Shown: positions 42,798 to 56,600 of the stretch, piece by piece
Numbering within the stretch: position 1 is the first letter of the stretch
How the letters are laid out: each line of letters opens with the position of its first letter
Origin: Cristatella mucedo
Lineage: Eukaryota > Bryozoa > Phylactolaemata > Cristatellidae
NCBI GenBank assembly: GCA_009760855.2
Contig: WPIO01000001.1
Coordinates: forward strand, 3,246,001-3,310,000
Direction of reading: 5' to 3'
Length of the DNA stretch: 64,000 nt
Program-made: the position numbers and the translations under genes
Notes under the pieces: generated by a model
Database searches by the model: none
Seen by the model: the letters and a program-made list of their open reading frames with translations, nothing else
Told to the model about the DNA's origin: nothing

Positions 42798-44522
42798 TGA
42801 CTTGTGTTGTGAGCGGAGAGGATACCAAGTCAGTAACCCGGATATTGTTCAGAAGCAGAGGACAGTATGAGTATATAACTAACAGCTTGCACCAAGCTGT
42901 CGCGGAGCGATAATGACAGACCAAAGCAGCCGCTGACTGTTCTGCCCGTGTGACCTCGGTGCCGAGAGCAGTGGGAATCAGCTGTCTACTCGATGCAAGT
43001 TCAGCTGTATGAACTTTAAGATGCTCCAAGTCTTTCAGGCCGCACCAGTGACACGAAGCAAACTAGCGAGAAATGACAAAATGGATCAACAAGCCGCCAG
43101 TGAAACCTTCGCTATGAAGGGCGGTACAGTCCATTTGCCGGGCTCATTATTACAGAAGACACGTTGTGTCAATCGTTGTGTCACTAGTCGTTGCAGATCA
43201 GCAAAATATACTAATAAAGCTGGCCCATGAAGCATATCTAATGAGTCGCCGATGCTGCCTCAAAATTTAGATGCTATGCACACTGCCTCGAGATAAAATA
43301 CGCTTCATTTTTACGGTGCCCTATAAAGGCATGCCGGAGGTGGCATAGCAAGGCAGCAAGTAGAAGTGCCCGTACCTTAACATAACAAGTCCACATCCTT
43401 GGCTAAGAACACTCTACTCGATTGCTACAGAGAATTAGAGTTGTATAGCTCCAGCCATAGTGTACAACTTGGTGGCTCGAAGCCTAGTGTACAACTGACT
43501 AGTTCATAGCCCAAAGCATAACTGGCTGTTACGCATTGCGTATCTGTTCGTATAGGCTATAATTCAGAAACCGCTAGGAAACTCCGAGACCGTCATAATC
43601 TGGCTGGTGCTGCACTCCAGCTTCTCACTGTGCCGGATGCTTTACGCCCATGCATTCGCTAGCGATAAGTGTAGCTGTACTTGTCACTAAGCTCTAATTG
43701 CTTGTTGCTAGCCTGCTGCTTTTTCGCGGCTTAGCAAACTTTCACGAGGTTTCCAGTAGCAAATTTTTCACGAGCGCCAGTCTTGCCATTTTTTCTTATA
43801 AGCCGCCTACTTCCCGCTGCGTAATGTGCAATACTTCGTGCTCGCCACCCTTTTCGAGAGCCGCCAATAGCCATCGCGACAAACGTTAGGCCATCCATCC
43901 ATTGGTCATCGCTGGTTTTGCTGGTAATCGTATTCAGTGTTCTCCGATTTATCGGCGGCCTGCCGAATCCGACAGGTCACCATTACAGTTGCTGGTTTGC
44001 TGCTTTGACATAGATGATCATTGAAAAACGACTCATTTTTTAATACTAACTAAACTGAATAACTAAAGCCAGTAAATATGCTCTAAATACATGAGCAAGA
44101 TGCAGAAAGCATCGCCATGAGAAAGATTTTAGAAAGCGGCAATTATAGACATCACTTAAACATAAAATGTAAGTCACGGCGCTTCACTTTAAGGCTACAC
44201 ACACACATACGCAAACACATTTTTAAGGTCTAACTAAGTTAGCGTTGTGCTAGGTAGTCGAACTTCAGCGGAGCGAAGGCTCTTGTGATAGTCTTCATTG
44301 GTAGCTGGGCTCTTCTGGCGTTCACGAATCGCGACATCAACCAATTACTTTCGTTACGCCAAAGCAGCCCTACAGTAAAAGCGACAGGAATATCACAACG
44401 AGTTTTTTCAAGAGGCATTTTGCATCAGTGTTAACTAAGCATGCTTGTGGCTTGATTAGTACTGCCATTTTTATGCGTCCGGCGTCGTTAGCAGGGCAAA
44501 GCGCGTACGGATAGCCTCTTAC
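42798..44522. other. Region that may hold the end of the TPM/MOLO-1-like gene
   Basis: Exon 4 of the minus-strand gene ends in a splice donor, so at least one more exon must lie at lower coordinates. I could not identify it. One minus-strand stretch (about 43970-43730) is open for more than 70 codons and includes MDGLTFVAMAIGGSRKG, but lacks a convincing acceptor and similarity. Confidence 0.3.
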
Positions 44523-44656
44523 GATATAGCATATACTAAGTCTCTAATCCCGTAGTACACTCCGTAGGCGAATCGCGACTGTGACTCCTCAATGATTTCG
44601 GAAACCCTCGAGTCGGGTAGCTTCATACGGGCGATTGCTCCAGTAGCGATGTACAC
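44523..44656 (-). CDS. MOLO-1-like exon 4 (end of TPM domain)
   Basis: This exon encodes residues 160-203 plus two bases, from [20 protein letters not shown] to GIRDLVYAI. Acceptor CATTGTTCAG; donor TATATC followed by GTAAGA. In the family, the V-Y-I-x-T-G strand directly follows the S-x-x-D-R turn encoded by the previous exon, which supports this junction. Confidence 0.85.
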
Positions 44657-47600
44657 CTGAACAATGATAAAATGGTATTTACTCAATAGCTAAAAGGGTT
44701 TCCGCCAGGTGCATGCTAGAAAAACAAGATGTTCAAAATTACTGTGACAAAATCCTTGGTGAGCCGTGATGGCACACTAGGTAAGGCGGTTGCTTTTCAC
44801 GACCTCGGTCCCGATGTCGTGGGTTTTAATTCTGCGGTGGGCGATCCTTATCGTCACTGCAAGCGGTGGTGATAGCCTTAAAGGCTCTTCTTTCGCTATA
44901 CAAAAGAGACTGTTAAATCAGCTAGTATTTAATTTTAATTTTTAAATCTTGGCGGAAGGATTTCTAACTGAAAGCCCCTAGGTGGAGAAACAGTGCTCCA
45001 GAATCTAAAGTGCTCTAAGAAAACGTAGTTGACTTAGCAGTCTCATTTTTACGGCGGCAGAAGAGCCTTTTTGGCTATAACCACCGCTTGCAATTGGTAA
45101 TAAAGGACCGCCAAACTTCAGGATTCAAACCAAATACCTCGGTCGTGAAGAGCGAACACATTACCTCCTGGGTTATCATGGCTCTAGCTATGATTACTGG
45201 TATATTGGGAATCTGAATCCATGGAAGACGGTTGAACTCAACAGTGTTTTGCTTTGTCTGACTTGAATGACACGAAGCCCTTATACGCCCACTTTAGAAG
45301 TCTTGCATGAAGCAGAAGGCGGCTTATCTTTAAAATCAGCCGTTGAGCAGTTCTAAAACAGTTCATTGATCCTTCTGTGCTCCTATCAAAATTTTTTCAA
45401 TAAGTAAAGCTACGAAACTTTATGATAAGGCCATTTTTTAAATTGTCATCAGCATCGGTGGTGGTTAACTCTGATTGGGTCAACGACTAAGGCTGCAAGA
45501 TCCCAAGTTGAAGTTACAGAGACCCTAATCTCTGGCCCAAACCCGAGTAGGAGACGATATATCGCACTGCCTCAGCCGTCCGTGGTAACAAAAGCTATTC
45601 ATAAAGGGATGGTACTCATCCTCACTGGGTACAAATTAACTCTGTGTTCTACTTTAGGTTTACTTGACAAGCGCTACAGATTTAATTGACAAATTCGAAA
45701 GCCACCTATGTCAAGCATTTAATTATATTGGGTACCTGCCAAAATACAGGCGAAACAATTCCAAAACAGATAAAAACCTCTGCGTAGCCGCAGTCGCTAT
45801 CGTCATCATCGTCTGATAGTGACTGACAGACTAGTTTAGAGCAAAGCAACGCGACACTGAGGGTACCGAGTGTAGATCGTGCAAATTAAGTGCTGATGCG
45901 ATCAAGTCGATGCATTGTCGCACTGTTGCCGTCAGGCATGAGAGAAAGAGTGAACCTCGGGGGAAAAGGCGACGCTGTATTGGCAAGAAAAAAAGGTTAG
46001 CTGATATAACAGCCTCGTTTATGTAGCGGCCAATGAGCCTTGACGGCATTCAGCACGGCTTGCTGCGGGCAATAAAGGACTGTCCGCTGCAGGACTCTAA
46101 CCGACGACCTCAAGTCATCAAGAGCAAGCCCGGAGCTCATACGAGGCTTAAGAAATTACAGAGTCATATGATAATTATTTCTAAAAAAAACTTTCCATCT
46201 CCGAGCCAAGAAAGCTAAAAGCTTATTGACAAGTTAAGAGCGAATAATCTACACCTGTGTTCGCAAAAACTTAAACATGACAAATTTGATAGCTTAACTA
46301 CCTAAAATCTCGTTCATTCCGCCCCTTTTTTTAGTAACGAGCTTCCGAATACGAGCTTCATACCGTACGATCACTCAGCGAAAAAAAGATGATGACGTCC
46401 TCTTCACATCGCTGGAAGTTCCTGCTGCCATAGTTTGTTGGGCTTCTGAGGGCATTCGCGAATCTCCTCGCTCGAAGCACTCCACCGCTGGCGTATTCGA
46501 GAGGGCTACAACACAGGCAATAGCCTGGCCATTAGCTTGCCATTCTAAAGCTTCACTCTACAGCGCAGGCATTCAGTGGTCAGCGTCATAGTCAGGAAAC
46601 CCATTGTCCAATTTTAGTTTACTTACATCGGTACCACAGACACCACACATCTAACCCACTGGTTAGAGATACCACGTTCACGCCCTCGGCTGACTTACTG
46701 AGATTTTGAGATTTAAAAAGCCTCAGGCTGACCTTTAGGATGACTTTGCATTTCCACGCTGAATGCTGAATGCTAGTAAAAGTGCACTTGCACAGCCTTT
46801 GCACTCAGATCTTTCTTATGTTGTCATTATGTGAAGCCGAGCCCCTCAATGTCTGCATTTAAGCAGGTCACTAGTGATCTAGTCCTAAAGTTCGTATCTC
46901 AATCAAAGAAGACAACAAGTCCTCTGGACCCTATTCCCACTGTTCTGCTCCTACGTTGCATTGATCTGCTGCTGCCATGCATAATTAACATAATTAATAT
47001 GTCATTAGCCTCAGGTCATGTCCCAGCACCTTTCAAAAAAGCTGTAGTCAGGCCACTTCTCAAGAAAGCTACACTTGACCAAGTGAACTTGAGCAACTAC
47101 CGCCCAGTTTCCCTTCTACCGTTCCTATCAAAGACACTCGAACGGGTCGTGGCGGACCAGCTGAACTAGTATATCAAAACCTCACACCTTGCTAGTAAGT
47201 TCCAGTCTGGCTTTAGAGCTAATCACTCCACAGAGTCAGCATTGCTTCGGGTATACAACGACCTACTTAGGAATGCAGACATGGGTAGAGTGTCTCTGCT
47301 TGTTTTGCTCGATCTTTCGGCAGCTTTTGATACCATCGATCACCAAGTTCTTCTAGAGCGCCTCTCATCTCGCCTGGGCATCACTGGCACTGCTCTGCAG
47401 TGGTTCAGGTCCTATCTCAGTGGGAGACTCCAGAGTATTGACGTGAATGGACAAAGATCATCTAAAGTACCTCTGAAATATGGAGTACCTCAGGGCTCAG
47501 TGCTAGGTCCGGTTCTTTTCATGGTTTATACTCTGCCTCTTGCTGATGTGATTGCCAAGCACAATCTAGGCTTTCACTTCTATGCAGATGACACTCAGTT

Positions 47601-50600
47601 GTACCTTTGCTTTGATCCCTCCCAGCCTTCGAGCACCTCAAATTCTCTAAACTCACTAGCTGCATGCATTGATGACATCCGCACATGGATGGCAGCAAAT
47701 TTTCTAAAACTTAACGATGATAAAACTTACTAGTTATGGGCAAACCCAGTGTGATCCAGAGATTGGAAAGGCTGACTCTCAAAATTGGCTCTGCCAGCAT
47801 ATCTCCAGTTGAATCAGCTCGAAATCTAGGTGTCATATTCCAAAGCGACCTCTCGTTAGACGACCACATCAGCTCCACAGTCAAATCCGCCTATTTTCAG
47901 CTTCATAACATTGCTAAAATTTGGGCCTGTTTAAATAAAAAATACCACGTCCAAATTGGTCCATACATTCGTGACATCTCGTCTCGACTTCTGCAACTCA
48001 CTGCTCACTGGCCTACCAGCATGTGCGATCAGGCGATTGCAGCTGGTGCAAAACTCGGCAGCTAGGCTTGTCTGTCGTGAGCGTCGCACTTGCCACATTA
48101 CTCCACTTCTCGCCGACCTGCACTGGCTACCAGTCAAGCAACGGATTGACTTCAAGGTTTTGTCCCTCACTTTTAGGTCCCTTCATTCTATGGCTCCAGC
48201 CTATCTGTCAGATATACTACCCCATCAGGCTAAGCATCGTACCACCCGCTTTTCGGAATCCAACAGTCTAGAAATACCTCATACAAACCTTAAATCCTTT
48301 AGAGACCGTGCATTTAGTTCGTATGCTCCCAAAGCTGGAACTACCTCCCGACCTGCGTCAGAACATCCCCCGACCTGACCACATTTAAAAGGAGCCTAAA
48401 AACACACCTATTTAGGACAGCATTTAGTGGGTGCCTGTGATTCGTACTTGATGTGCTTATGCGTGCTGACACTGTGCATGCTGCCACTAAACACATTTGC
48501 ATGCTGACCCTGTGCATGTCACCCCTAACCATATTATTCATTTCATTTGTTTTTTTCAAGCATGATTTTACTTACCATTTAATTGCATTTCACTTTACAG
48601 CAAATGTAAAGCGCCTAGAGAGAGATTAAGTTCTCTGAGGGCGCTTTATCAAGCGAATTATGATTATTATTATTATTGTCTCTCTTGTTATTTCGCCACT
48701 TGTCCACCGCTGAGGTGAGTCATTTCGCTTCTTTATTTTGGAATTCCGTAGCTGTTGGTGTTCCATTTACTTTCTGTGGCTAGGATGACTGAGGCAACGA
48801 GAATAAACAAATGACTTTATAAATCATTCCGTACCGATTGATTTCGTAATGCATACCTCACATTCGTCTCGTTACCCTATTTACTTCGATGCTAATTACT
48901 GAAGCTCCACCTTCATAATTTTTGTTACATCATAATATATTGTATATTATACTGAAGCTCCGCCTACGCCTCGATATTTGAATCCATTACGCATGTGACC
49001 AGCAGTCACTCTAGCCAGTGATTCGGATAACATGGTCGTGTCGACTGCAGTCAAAGTGCTCTCAGAACCTTAGCATAGGACACGTTCTGTTTTGTACGTG
49101 GCGATTACATTCATAATAATAATATCAATACACTTGATAAAGCGCCCTCAGAGAACTCAATCTCTTTCTAGGCGCTTTACATTTGCTGCAAAGGGAAATG
49201 CGATTGAATGGTGAGTAATATCATGCTTGATAAGCAACATGAATAACATGGTAAGGGTGACATGCACAGGGTCAGCATGCAAGTGTGGTTAATGGCAGCA
49301 TGCACAGTGTCAGCACGCATAAGCACATCAAGGACAAATCACAGGGACCCACTAAATTCTGTCCTGAAAAGTGTGTTTTCAAGTTTTTTTTTAATGTGAT
49401 CAAGTCAGGGGATGTTGTGACGCAAGTCGGGAATGAGTTCCAGGCTTTGGGTGCATGCCAACTAAATGCACGGTCTCCAAAGGATTTGAGGCTTGTACGA
49501 AGTATTGGTAAACTGTTGGATTCCGAAAAGCGGGTGGTACGATGCTTGGCCTGGTGGGGCAGTAGAACTGAGAGATAAACTGGAGCCAAAGAATGAAGTG
49601 ACCTAAAAGTGAGCGACAAAACCTTGAAGTCGATCCGTTGCTTAACTGGTAGCCAGTGCAGGTAGGCGAGAAGTGGAGTAATGTGGCAACTGCGAAGCTC
49701 ACGAAAGACAAGCCTAGCTACAGAGTTTTGCACTAGCTGTAAGTGTCTGAGTGCACAGGCCGGTAGACCAGCAAGCAGTATGTTACAGAAGTCAAGACGG
49801 GATGTCACAAATGCAAGGACCAATTTTGATGTAGTATCCTTGTTTAAATAAGCCCGAAACTTAGCAATGCTATGTAGCTGAAAGTAGGCAGACTTACTGT
49901 GGAGCTGATGTGGTTGTCTAATGAGAGGTCACTTTGGAACATGACACCTAGATTTCGAACTGATTCAACAGGAGATATGGTGGTAGAGCCAATTTTGAGC
50001 GTCAGCCTTTCCAAGTTCTGAATCACACTGGGTTTTCCCATTACTAAAAAGTTTGTTTTATCATCGTTTAGTTTAAAAAAATTTGCTGCTATCCATGTGC
50101 GGATGTCATTAATGCATGCAGCAAGTGAGTTGAGAGAACTTGAGGTGCTCGAAGGATGGGAGGGATCAAAGCAAAGGTACAACTGAGTGTCATCTGCATA
50201 GAAGTGAAAGCCTAGATTATGCTTGGCAATCACATCAGCAAGAGGGAGAGTATAAACCGTGAAAAGCACCGGACCAGGCATGGAGCCCCGAGGTACCCCA
50301 TATTTCAGAGGTACCTCGGATGATCTTTGTCCATTCACGTCAATCCTCTGGAGTCTCCCACTGAGATAGGACGTGAACCATTGCAGAGCAGTGCCAGTGA
50401 TGCCCAGGCAAGATGAGAGGCACTCTAGAAGAACTTTGTGATCGATAGTATCAAAAGCTGCCCAAAGATCGAGCACAACATGCAGAGACACTCTGCCTGT
50501 TGTAGGCAACCGCACTCAGCGCTATAAATTCACTGAAACTCGAATCTTCTCTGCCAGCAATTGCTACTTTTATTAATTCAGCTTTACCAGCTCGAATCAT

Positions 50601-53600
50601 CGATATCGCCTGCACCCTGAATTTACAGTTAAATAGCTGAAATTTCCCTTTCTATTTATTTAAGATTATTCTACATACTAAGTAACATTTAGTGACGCGG
50701 CGTGCAATTATCCTAATAATACATTTGTATAGCGCCACCGGAGAACTAAATTCTTTTAAGGCACTTAACATATGACGCTATCGTGCTTGGAGAAATGAAG
50801 AGATTAGATGCACTGAGTGAATGGGAGTGGGCAAACTGCTACTGTCAAGCACAAAATGCTCCTTCAGGCTAGCGTGCAATAATGACTTACGTCATCCCCT
50901 TTTTCAAGAGCGCAACTGATATGGTGTAGCCTCGAGCTGTCTGATTCCGAAGTCGCTCCATCGAGCACCTGCTGGCAGGGCATGGGCATCTTGTATCCTC
51001 ACGCACGCTTCTTAGAGCCTTGTCCAATTCTGAGGCTGCACAGGACAAAGTAAAAATGAAAAAATGCAGAGTAGATGATTCAACCGACTCAATTATTTTT
51101 ATCGGCAGACGAACCTTAGTGGCCCTCACCCCGCTCGCAACGGGCAACTCAGAACTACCTACTGTAAGGTTCAAATCCTCAATCACGCGGTCACGAAGTG
51201 TGAGCATCTCATTCGGCAAAGATCACGTTACATGTACGTAACCCGCAGCACAGCGTACTACGGAACCAAAGAGATCAAACCTGCTGTTGTCATCGCAGCA
51301 TTTTAATTTACTATACAATCATTTCCCTTCTTGTAAAATGTAAGTGTGAGCATGTGCTTGTGGATTTATGTCATGTTAAAGAGTATAATGAAGCTGATTT
51401 AACAGCCTCGTTTAAATGTTGACAAAAGAGGCACTCCTGCTTTCACACTGCTGTCAGTATGGAGTGACTAATTCCCTTTGCTGGACTCGAACCCACGATC
51501 TGTGTCGTTAAATTCTGACTCCTTACCGGCGAGCTAAGACTTGAAGATTTTTGTGCGAACTAACTTATGTGTGTGCGTGTGCGTGTGCGTGTGCGTGCGT
51601 GCGTGCGTGTGCGAGCTCGCGTGTATGTATACGATGATCCAGATTAAACCTCACACAAAGCAGTATTTAAGATCTTCAGGGGGAAATGTTAACTCAAAGC
51701 AGAATTTTTATAAAGAAGCAATATTGGTGGTAGATGAGGCATTTTTCTATCTAGAGTCAACCCGTTTCGGAAATAAGATTTGAAATACCCCTCTGGCTGT
51801 CGTATTCAGCTGCAACTTTTGGAGCATATTTACATTGGATCTATGCAGCATTTCATTCTCAAAACACAATTAAGTGTGACTCACTAGTTGATGTAAGACT
51901 GTCTGTTTCGTGTATTACTCAATGGCTGAATTTGTACTGCCTCAAGAACTGTCTATTTTTGGAACGTCGGGTTTAGCGAATGCACGACAGTCTGACATGA
52001 GTTCGAAGCTATGAAATAAATCCATGACGCAGGACTAAAATACATCTAACCGTGTCTAAAAAAAAAGCAGTACTGTAAAAGCGCTTGAAACATTCTACTA
52101 CTCTTTCCTATTAGGATACCAAAGTTATAATAATCAGTAATGTTTTAGCAATTGTTGAGATTATGAGAATGAAAGCTAATTTGTCAAGGATTACGTGCTC
52201 GCACTTCACGACCGAGGTCTTAGTTTTGAGTGCTGCGAAGCAGGCAGTTCGTTTTTCATACTAGAAGTCTTTTTGTTGGCTGCTATAGCTCTTTTGCCAG
52301 CTCTTTTCGTAGACGAGGCTGCTGAATGAGCTAACTTGTTTTAACAAATATGTTTTTCACACCGTGCTAGTCAAGACTCTGTTAACAGTTTAAAGCGTTT
52401 TTATCTCCTGTCAACAGGGAATGATTTATTGCTTTGTCTTCAATCGTCTTTACTCGTACATATTTTTAGTAGTGGGTGCTTTGAATCGTTTTTTAACGAA
52501 GAAATGTCTAACCTCCTTGAAACATTACGTTCAAGATTATCGTGCGTAGCACTTCCGCGAATTTTATTTTGCCTTACTTCGACGATGCCGCTGCAGCACA
52601 CACACCTTAAACTTTAAGAATACGACCAATGTGCGGAGCGGAAACCAAGTAGGCCAACTTTGCGTGCTTTCGAAGTCGGTGAGAAAACCAAAGCGATTAC
52701 ACTAACAATTTCTTATTAAACATTGCTCTCTTACACAAATCCTATCGCGCGATAACGTGTGTTGATTTGCCTTTCTCACGCAGCGAAACCGTGCGACGTA
52801 TAATGTTGAAGCTCAATTTCCACAGTGGGTGGATTTTTTTAAGTGCAGAACGTATACTATGTTTGCTGCAGGTATATACTACTGTATGCATTCTTTAGAT
52901 ACATGCTAACTTAGGTAGGCTAGGATTTATTTATTTTTTTAACTTATGTATGTATGGTGTATGCTTGCATATACCTACAGTCGAGCCTGAATAATCACAA
53001 GCTCCGTCGGACAATTTTCTATGCTTATGGAGAGCTATGCTTGTAGAAGGTTAGTCATGTGACCTACCTCTGTCTTTGAGTAGTCTTGCGACCCGTATAG
53101 CCAGCCCAGTTTCATCGCTTTACATTGGGCTCCCATGGGAAGAAACGTGCTCATCAATGATCAGAGGAAGATGAAATTAAAGACATTTAAGAGCAAGAAT
53201 CGGCAACCTCTCAGGAAGAGCTTCGCCGATGGGCCACAGACACTCCTGCGATGAACAACTGCCCAAATCTACCTAAAACCTCACCCATTTTGGGTAAGAG
53301 CAAGAGCTATTTAGCCGCAACTTCGGCTCGCGCCTGCTCCACAGCAAACGAGACAGCCGATTCATTAACCCAGTTCCCGACACCGCATTAGCCTTCCGAG
53401 TTCTTTAATGCCATGCTCAGCTCAATTTTCTGACCTAATATGCGAAAGAAAGATAAATGGTTCGCTGAGCTTATATGAGCACATTTGCTTTTGACACAAC
53501 CACTTTTTTTCAGGGTTGGTTTGAAAAAACTGCCAGCAGCTTAAAAGCGGGAGGCTGGCAAGCTGCAAGTGAAGCCGCGATCGCCGCTCGCTGCTTCAGG

Positions 53601-56600
53601 ATCCGGGTCTTCATCAGCAAAAGTCGCAGTCTCTCACGAGAGACGTGCACAGTTTGGACGGCGCTGGCACCAGATTGTGCAATTGCTAGCAAGCAGCCGT
53701 AGAGAAATGAAAGGGATAAAACGCGCTTAGCTGCGAGTCTGGCTTCAAACGCTACGTGAGACCACAATTAGAGCCGCTATTAATCGGGTATGTTGGAATT
53801 ACCAAGGGAACTCGGAGGAAAAACCGGCGAGCAGCGAGGCATTTTATACCAGCACATGCTGAAGTGCGGATGACAGGAATATTATCCGGAGAATAGATGC
53901 AAATAGTGAGCAGGGACGTGAGTAGAGCTAACCACCACATTTCCTTTTTTACATTCATTTTTTTAGACGGTGCTCCGAGCCCTTTAACGGGAGGCCTTCC
54001 GCTCTAGAACGTAAGTGCACGCTCCCCCTCCTCATTCAACATTCGCGAGCTCAGCCTCTAGATGCATGCATCGTTGCCTCTTTCAAGCGGCGATACCAAA
54101 CAGCTTCCACCTTCAGCAAGCTATTGATTGATTGGAAGCTAGAAAAACATATACATTATATCTATCTATAGATAAATATATATATATGTGTGTGTGTGTG
54201 TGCGTGCGTGTGTGTGTATATATATACATGTTGGATCCACTAATGGAAATGCAGTGGCGTGTTCATGTATGCCAATCGATTCCTTGTAATGCAGTCAGTA
54301 ATTGCTATCTTCACACAGGGCTGTTTGCCCTGGAGGCAGTGGCAACGGCTTCATCAGGGATCGAGAAGGAAGTGCTGGGTGACATTGAGAAGGCAATATC
54401 GCGCCTCGACAAAACGCGCCCAGCCTCTAGGACTTTGTAAATCTGGCGCCAGAAGCGGCTACGATACACCAAGATGTGTCGGACGAAGACACTGTACTAC
54501 GATCTGAGGCCAAGACACTAGACGGGGAAAGTGTGCATTAGATGCCGACCGCCCTGGAAGGCTGATTGTGCTAGGGAGGTGTGACCTTGAAAATTACTGT
54601 AGCATACAACATATTTCATAGAAATCATAGCATTTGCTTGCACAACTTCTGAGAAGTGCTGAGCAATGTAGTTGTTACAGCTACTAGAAGCAAAGCGACT
54701 GAGAACCCATGAGCCGCGGCTCTTCCGATGCCGGTGTTGGGAAATCCATAGGTTATGGATATTTGGCAACGTTCTGTGAGTCTCAGTGGTATTCAACTTC
54801 ACCAGATAGGCAATTAATTTACATCTTGGGTTCAATGCTGCTCATAAGGCGTGCATGTGCTGCCTACATTGGGCTAGGAATCCTTGAACAGTCACGATCG
54901 GAAATATCTTAGCGGTTTCATATCCTTCTGTTAGAGTCAGTTAGCACTGGTGCTGCAACCGGATCCATTGCAGCTGACCTGAAATACTCCAGAATTGAAA
55001 GGGCCTGTGTATAATTACAGCCATTATACCAAGTTTCCCTGCTTTTTATTTAAGCATATGATATTAAAAATAATAAACTTGATAAGGCAACCTCAGAGAA
55101 CTCAATCTCTTTTTAGGTGCTTTACATTTGCTGCAAAGGAAACACGATTGAATGGCTAGCGGTGGCATGCTTAATAAGCAACAAAAATAACACGGTTAAG
55201 GATGACACGCACAGGGTCACCATGCAAGTGTGGTTAGTGGCAGCATGCAACAGTGCCAGCACGCATGAGCACATTAAGGACACAAAATCAGTGACCCACT
55301 AAATGCTGTCAATAATAGGTGCGTTTTTAATTTCTTCTTAAATGTGTCCAAGTAGGGGATGTCTTGACGGATGTCGAGAGTGAGTTCCGGGCTTTGGACC
55401 ATATGAGCAAAATGTACGGTCTCCAAAGGATTTGCGGTTTGTACGAGGTAAAGGTAAACACATAGATTACGAAAAAAGCAGGTGGTACGATGCGCTGCCA
55501 GGTGGGGCAGTAGATCCGATAGGTATGTGTTTATAGTACATAAACAGCCATCATTGTTTGAGCGCTGGAGAAAGATTAACCGTGTCTGAATACAGCTTTG
55601 CTCTATTCGAGCAGACTAGAAGAAACAAAAAGATCAACAGAGTCACCGAATAAATTTTTTTTCAACAGATTGCTAAACAACTAAGACTAAAGAACGGAAT
55701 GAATTCCGTAAAGAGCTAGTGGTGGGAGTGAAAACCCGTGAGTTTACGAGGTAGTAAGCTGGCGATCGTGGGCACACATAGCTTGCTAGTGCGGTGGCAT
55801 CTAAAGAAACATTAGCTGATTTAACAGCCTCATTTGAATAGCTGTGGAAAAGCCTTAACGACTATTACCCCGGCTTGCTGTTGGTAATAAACGATCGCCC
55901 ATAGCAAGATTCGAACCCACAACCTCGGTCGTAAAGAGCAAGCACCTTACCTCCTGGGCTGTCAAGACCCTAAGTCAAGTCACATGACACTCGGAGCATG
56001 GCATCCGGGCTCACTGTTCTCAGAATGGAACAAATAATGAAGGAAACGCCTTCCGGTGCAGAATATATATATATTAGAAACTATATGAGTAACGCATGCC
56101 AAGGATCTTTGTCCTGGTAATATTTAATTTTTAATCGACATTGATGAAAAAACTAAAGCCTCAATGTGTAAGCATAAGTTCAAACAAGTTACTTTTACAT
56201 GCGCGAGAGGAGATTTTACATTAAATCAGGCAAAAATTGGTTGTTCGACAATTTTCTATGCATAAGGAGAGGATTCGCGTAGATTGATTCGACTATATAT
56301 AGATGTGTCAACTATAAATACATATTCAACAAAAATTACTAGGATTGGCCGTTGGTATGTTATCAAATCGAGCATGCTTTCATAATTTGTCGTACTTTTT
56401 CCTAGGGAAATGGCTTTATGAGTAGAAATAAAAGTGGAAAACATCACCTACTTGTAGCCGCGACGGGCAAGGGTGCGTTTCATAACTGGACAGTCATTTT
56501 ATCGGTAGCAATTAGCAGCAAAACAGCCCATTTTAAGCAAGTATTACTATGGCTGCTTTGTTCGGCCAGCACCTGAGCACGTCAAGGGCATCTGGTTTTG

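Noticed and set aside
43730-43975. Minus-strand open stretch as the missing exon 5 of the MOLO-1-like gene
   Set aside because: It is open for over 70 codons but has no good acceptor in the needed phase, no membrane helix and no recognisable similarity.
46820-48676. Active retrotransposon
   Set aside because: The copy has an in-frame stop at 47167, frameshifts after 47728, and lacks the endonuclease domain and first ORF.
50887-51219. A 110-codon single-exon reading of MOLO-1-like exon 2 from the ATG at 51219
   Set aside because: Only the part after the acceptor at 51036 matches the TPM family. The upstream part is a SINE and intron sequence.
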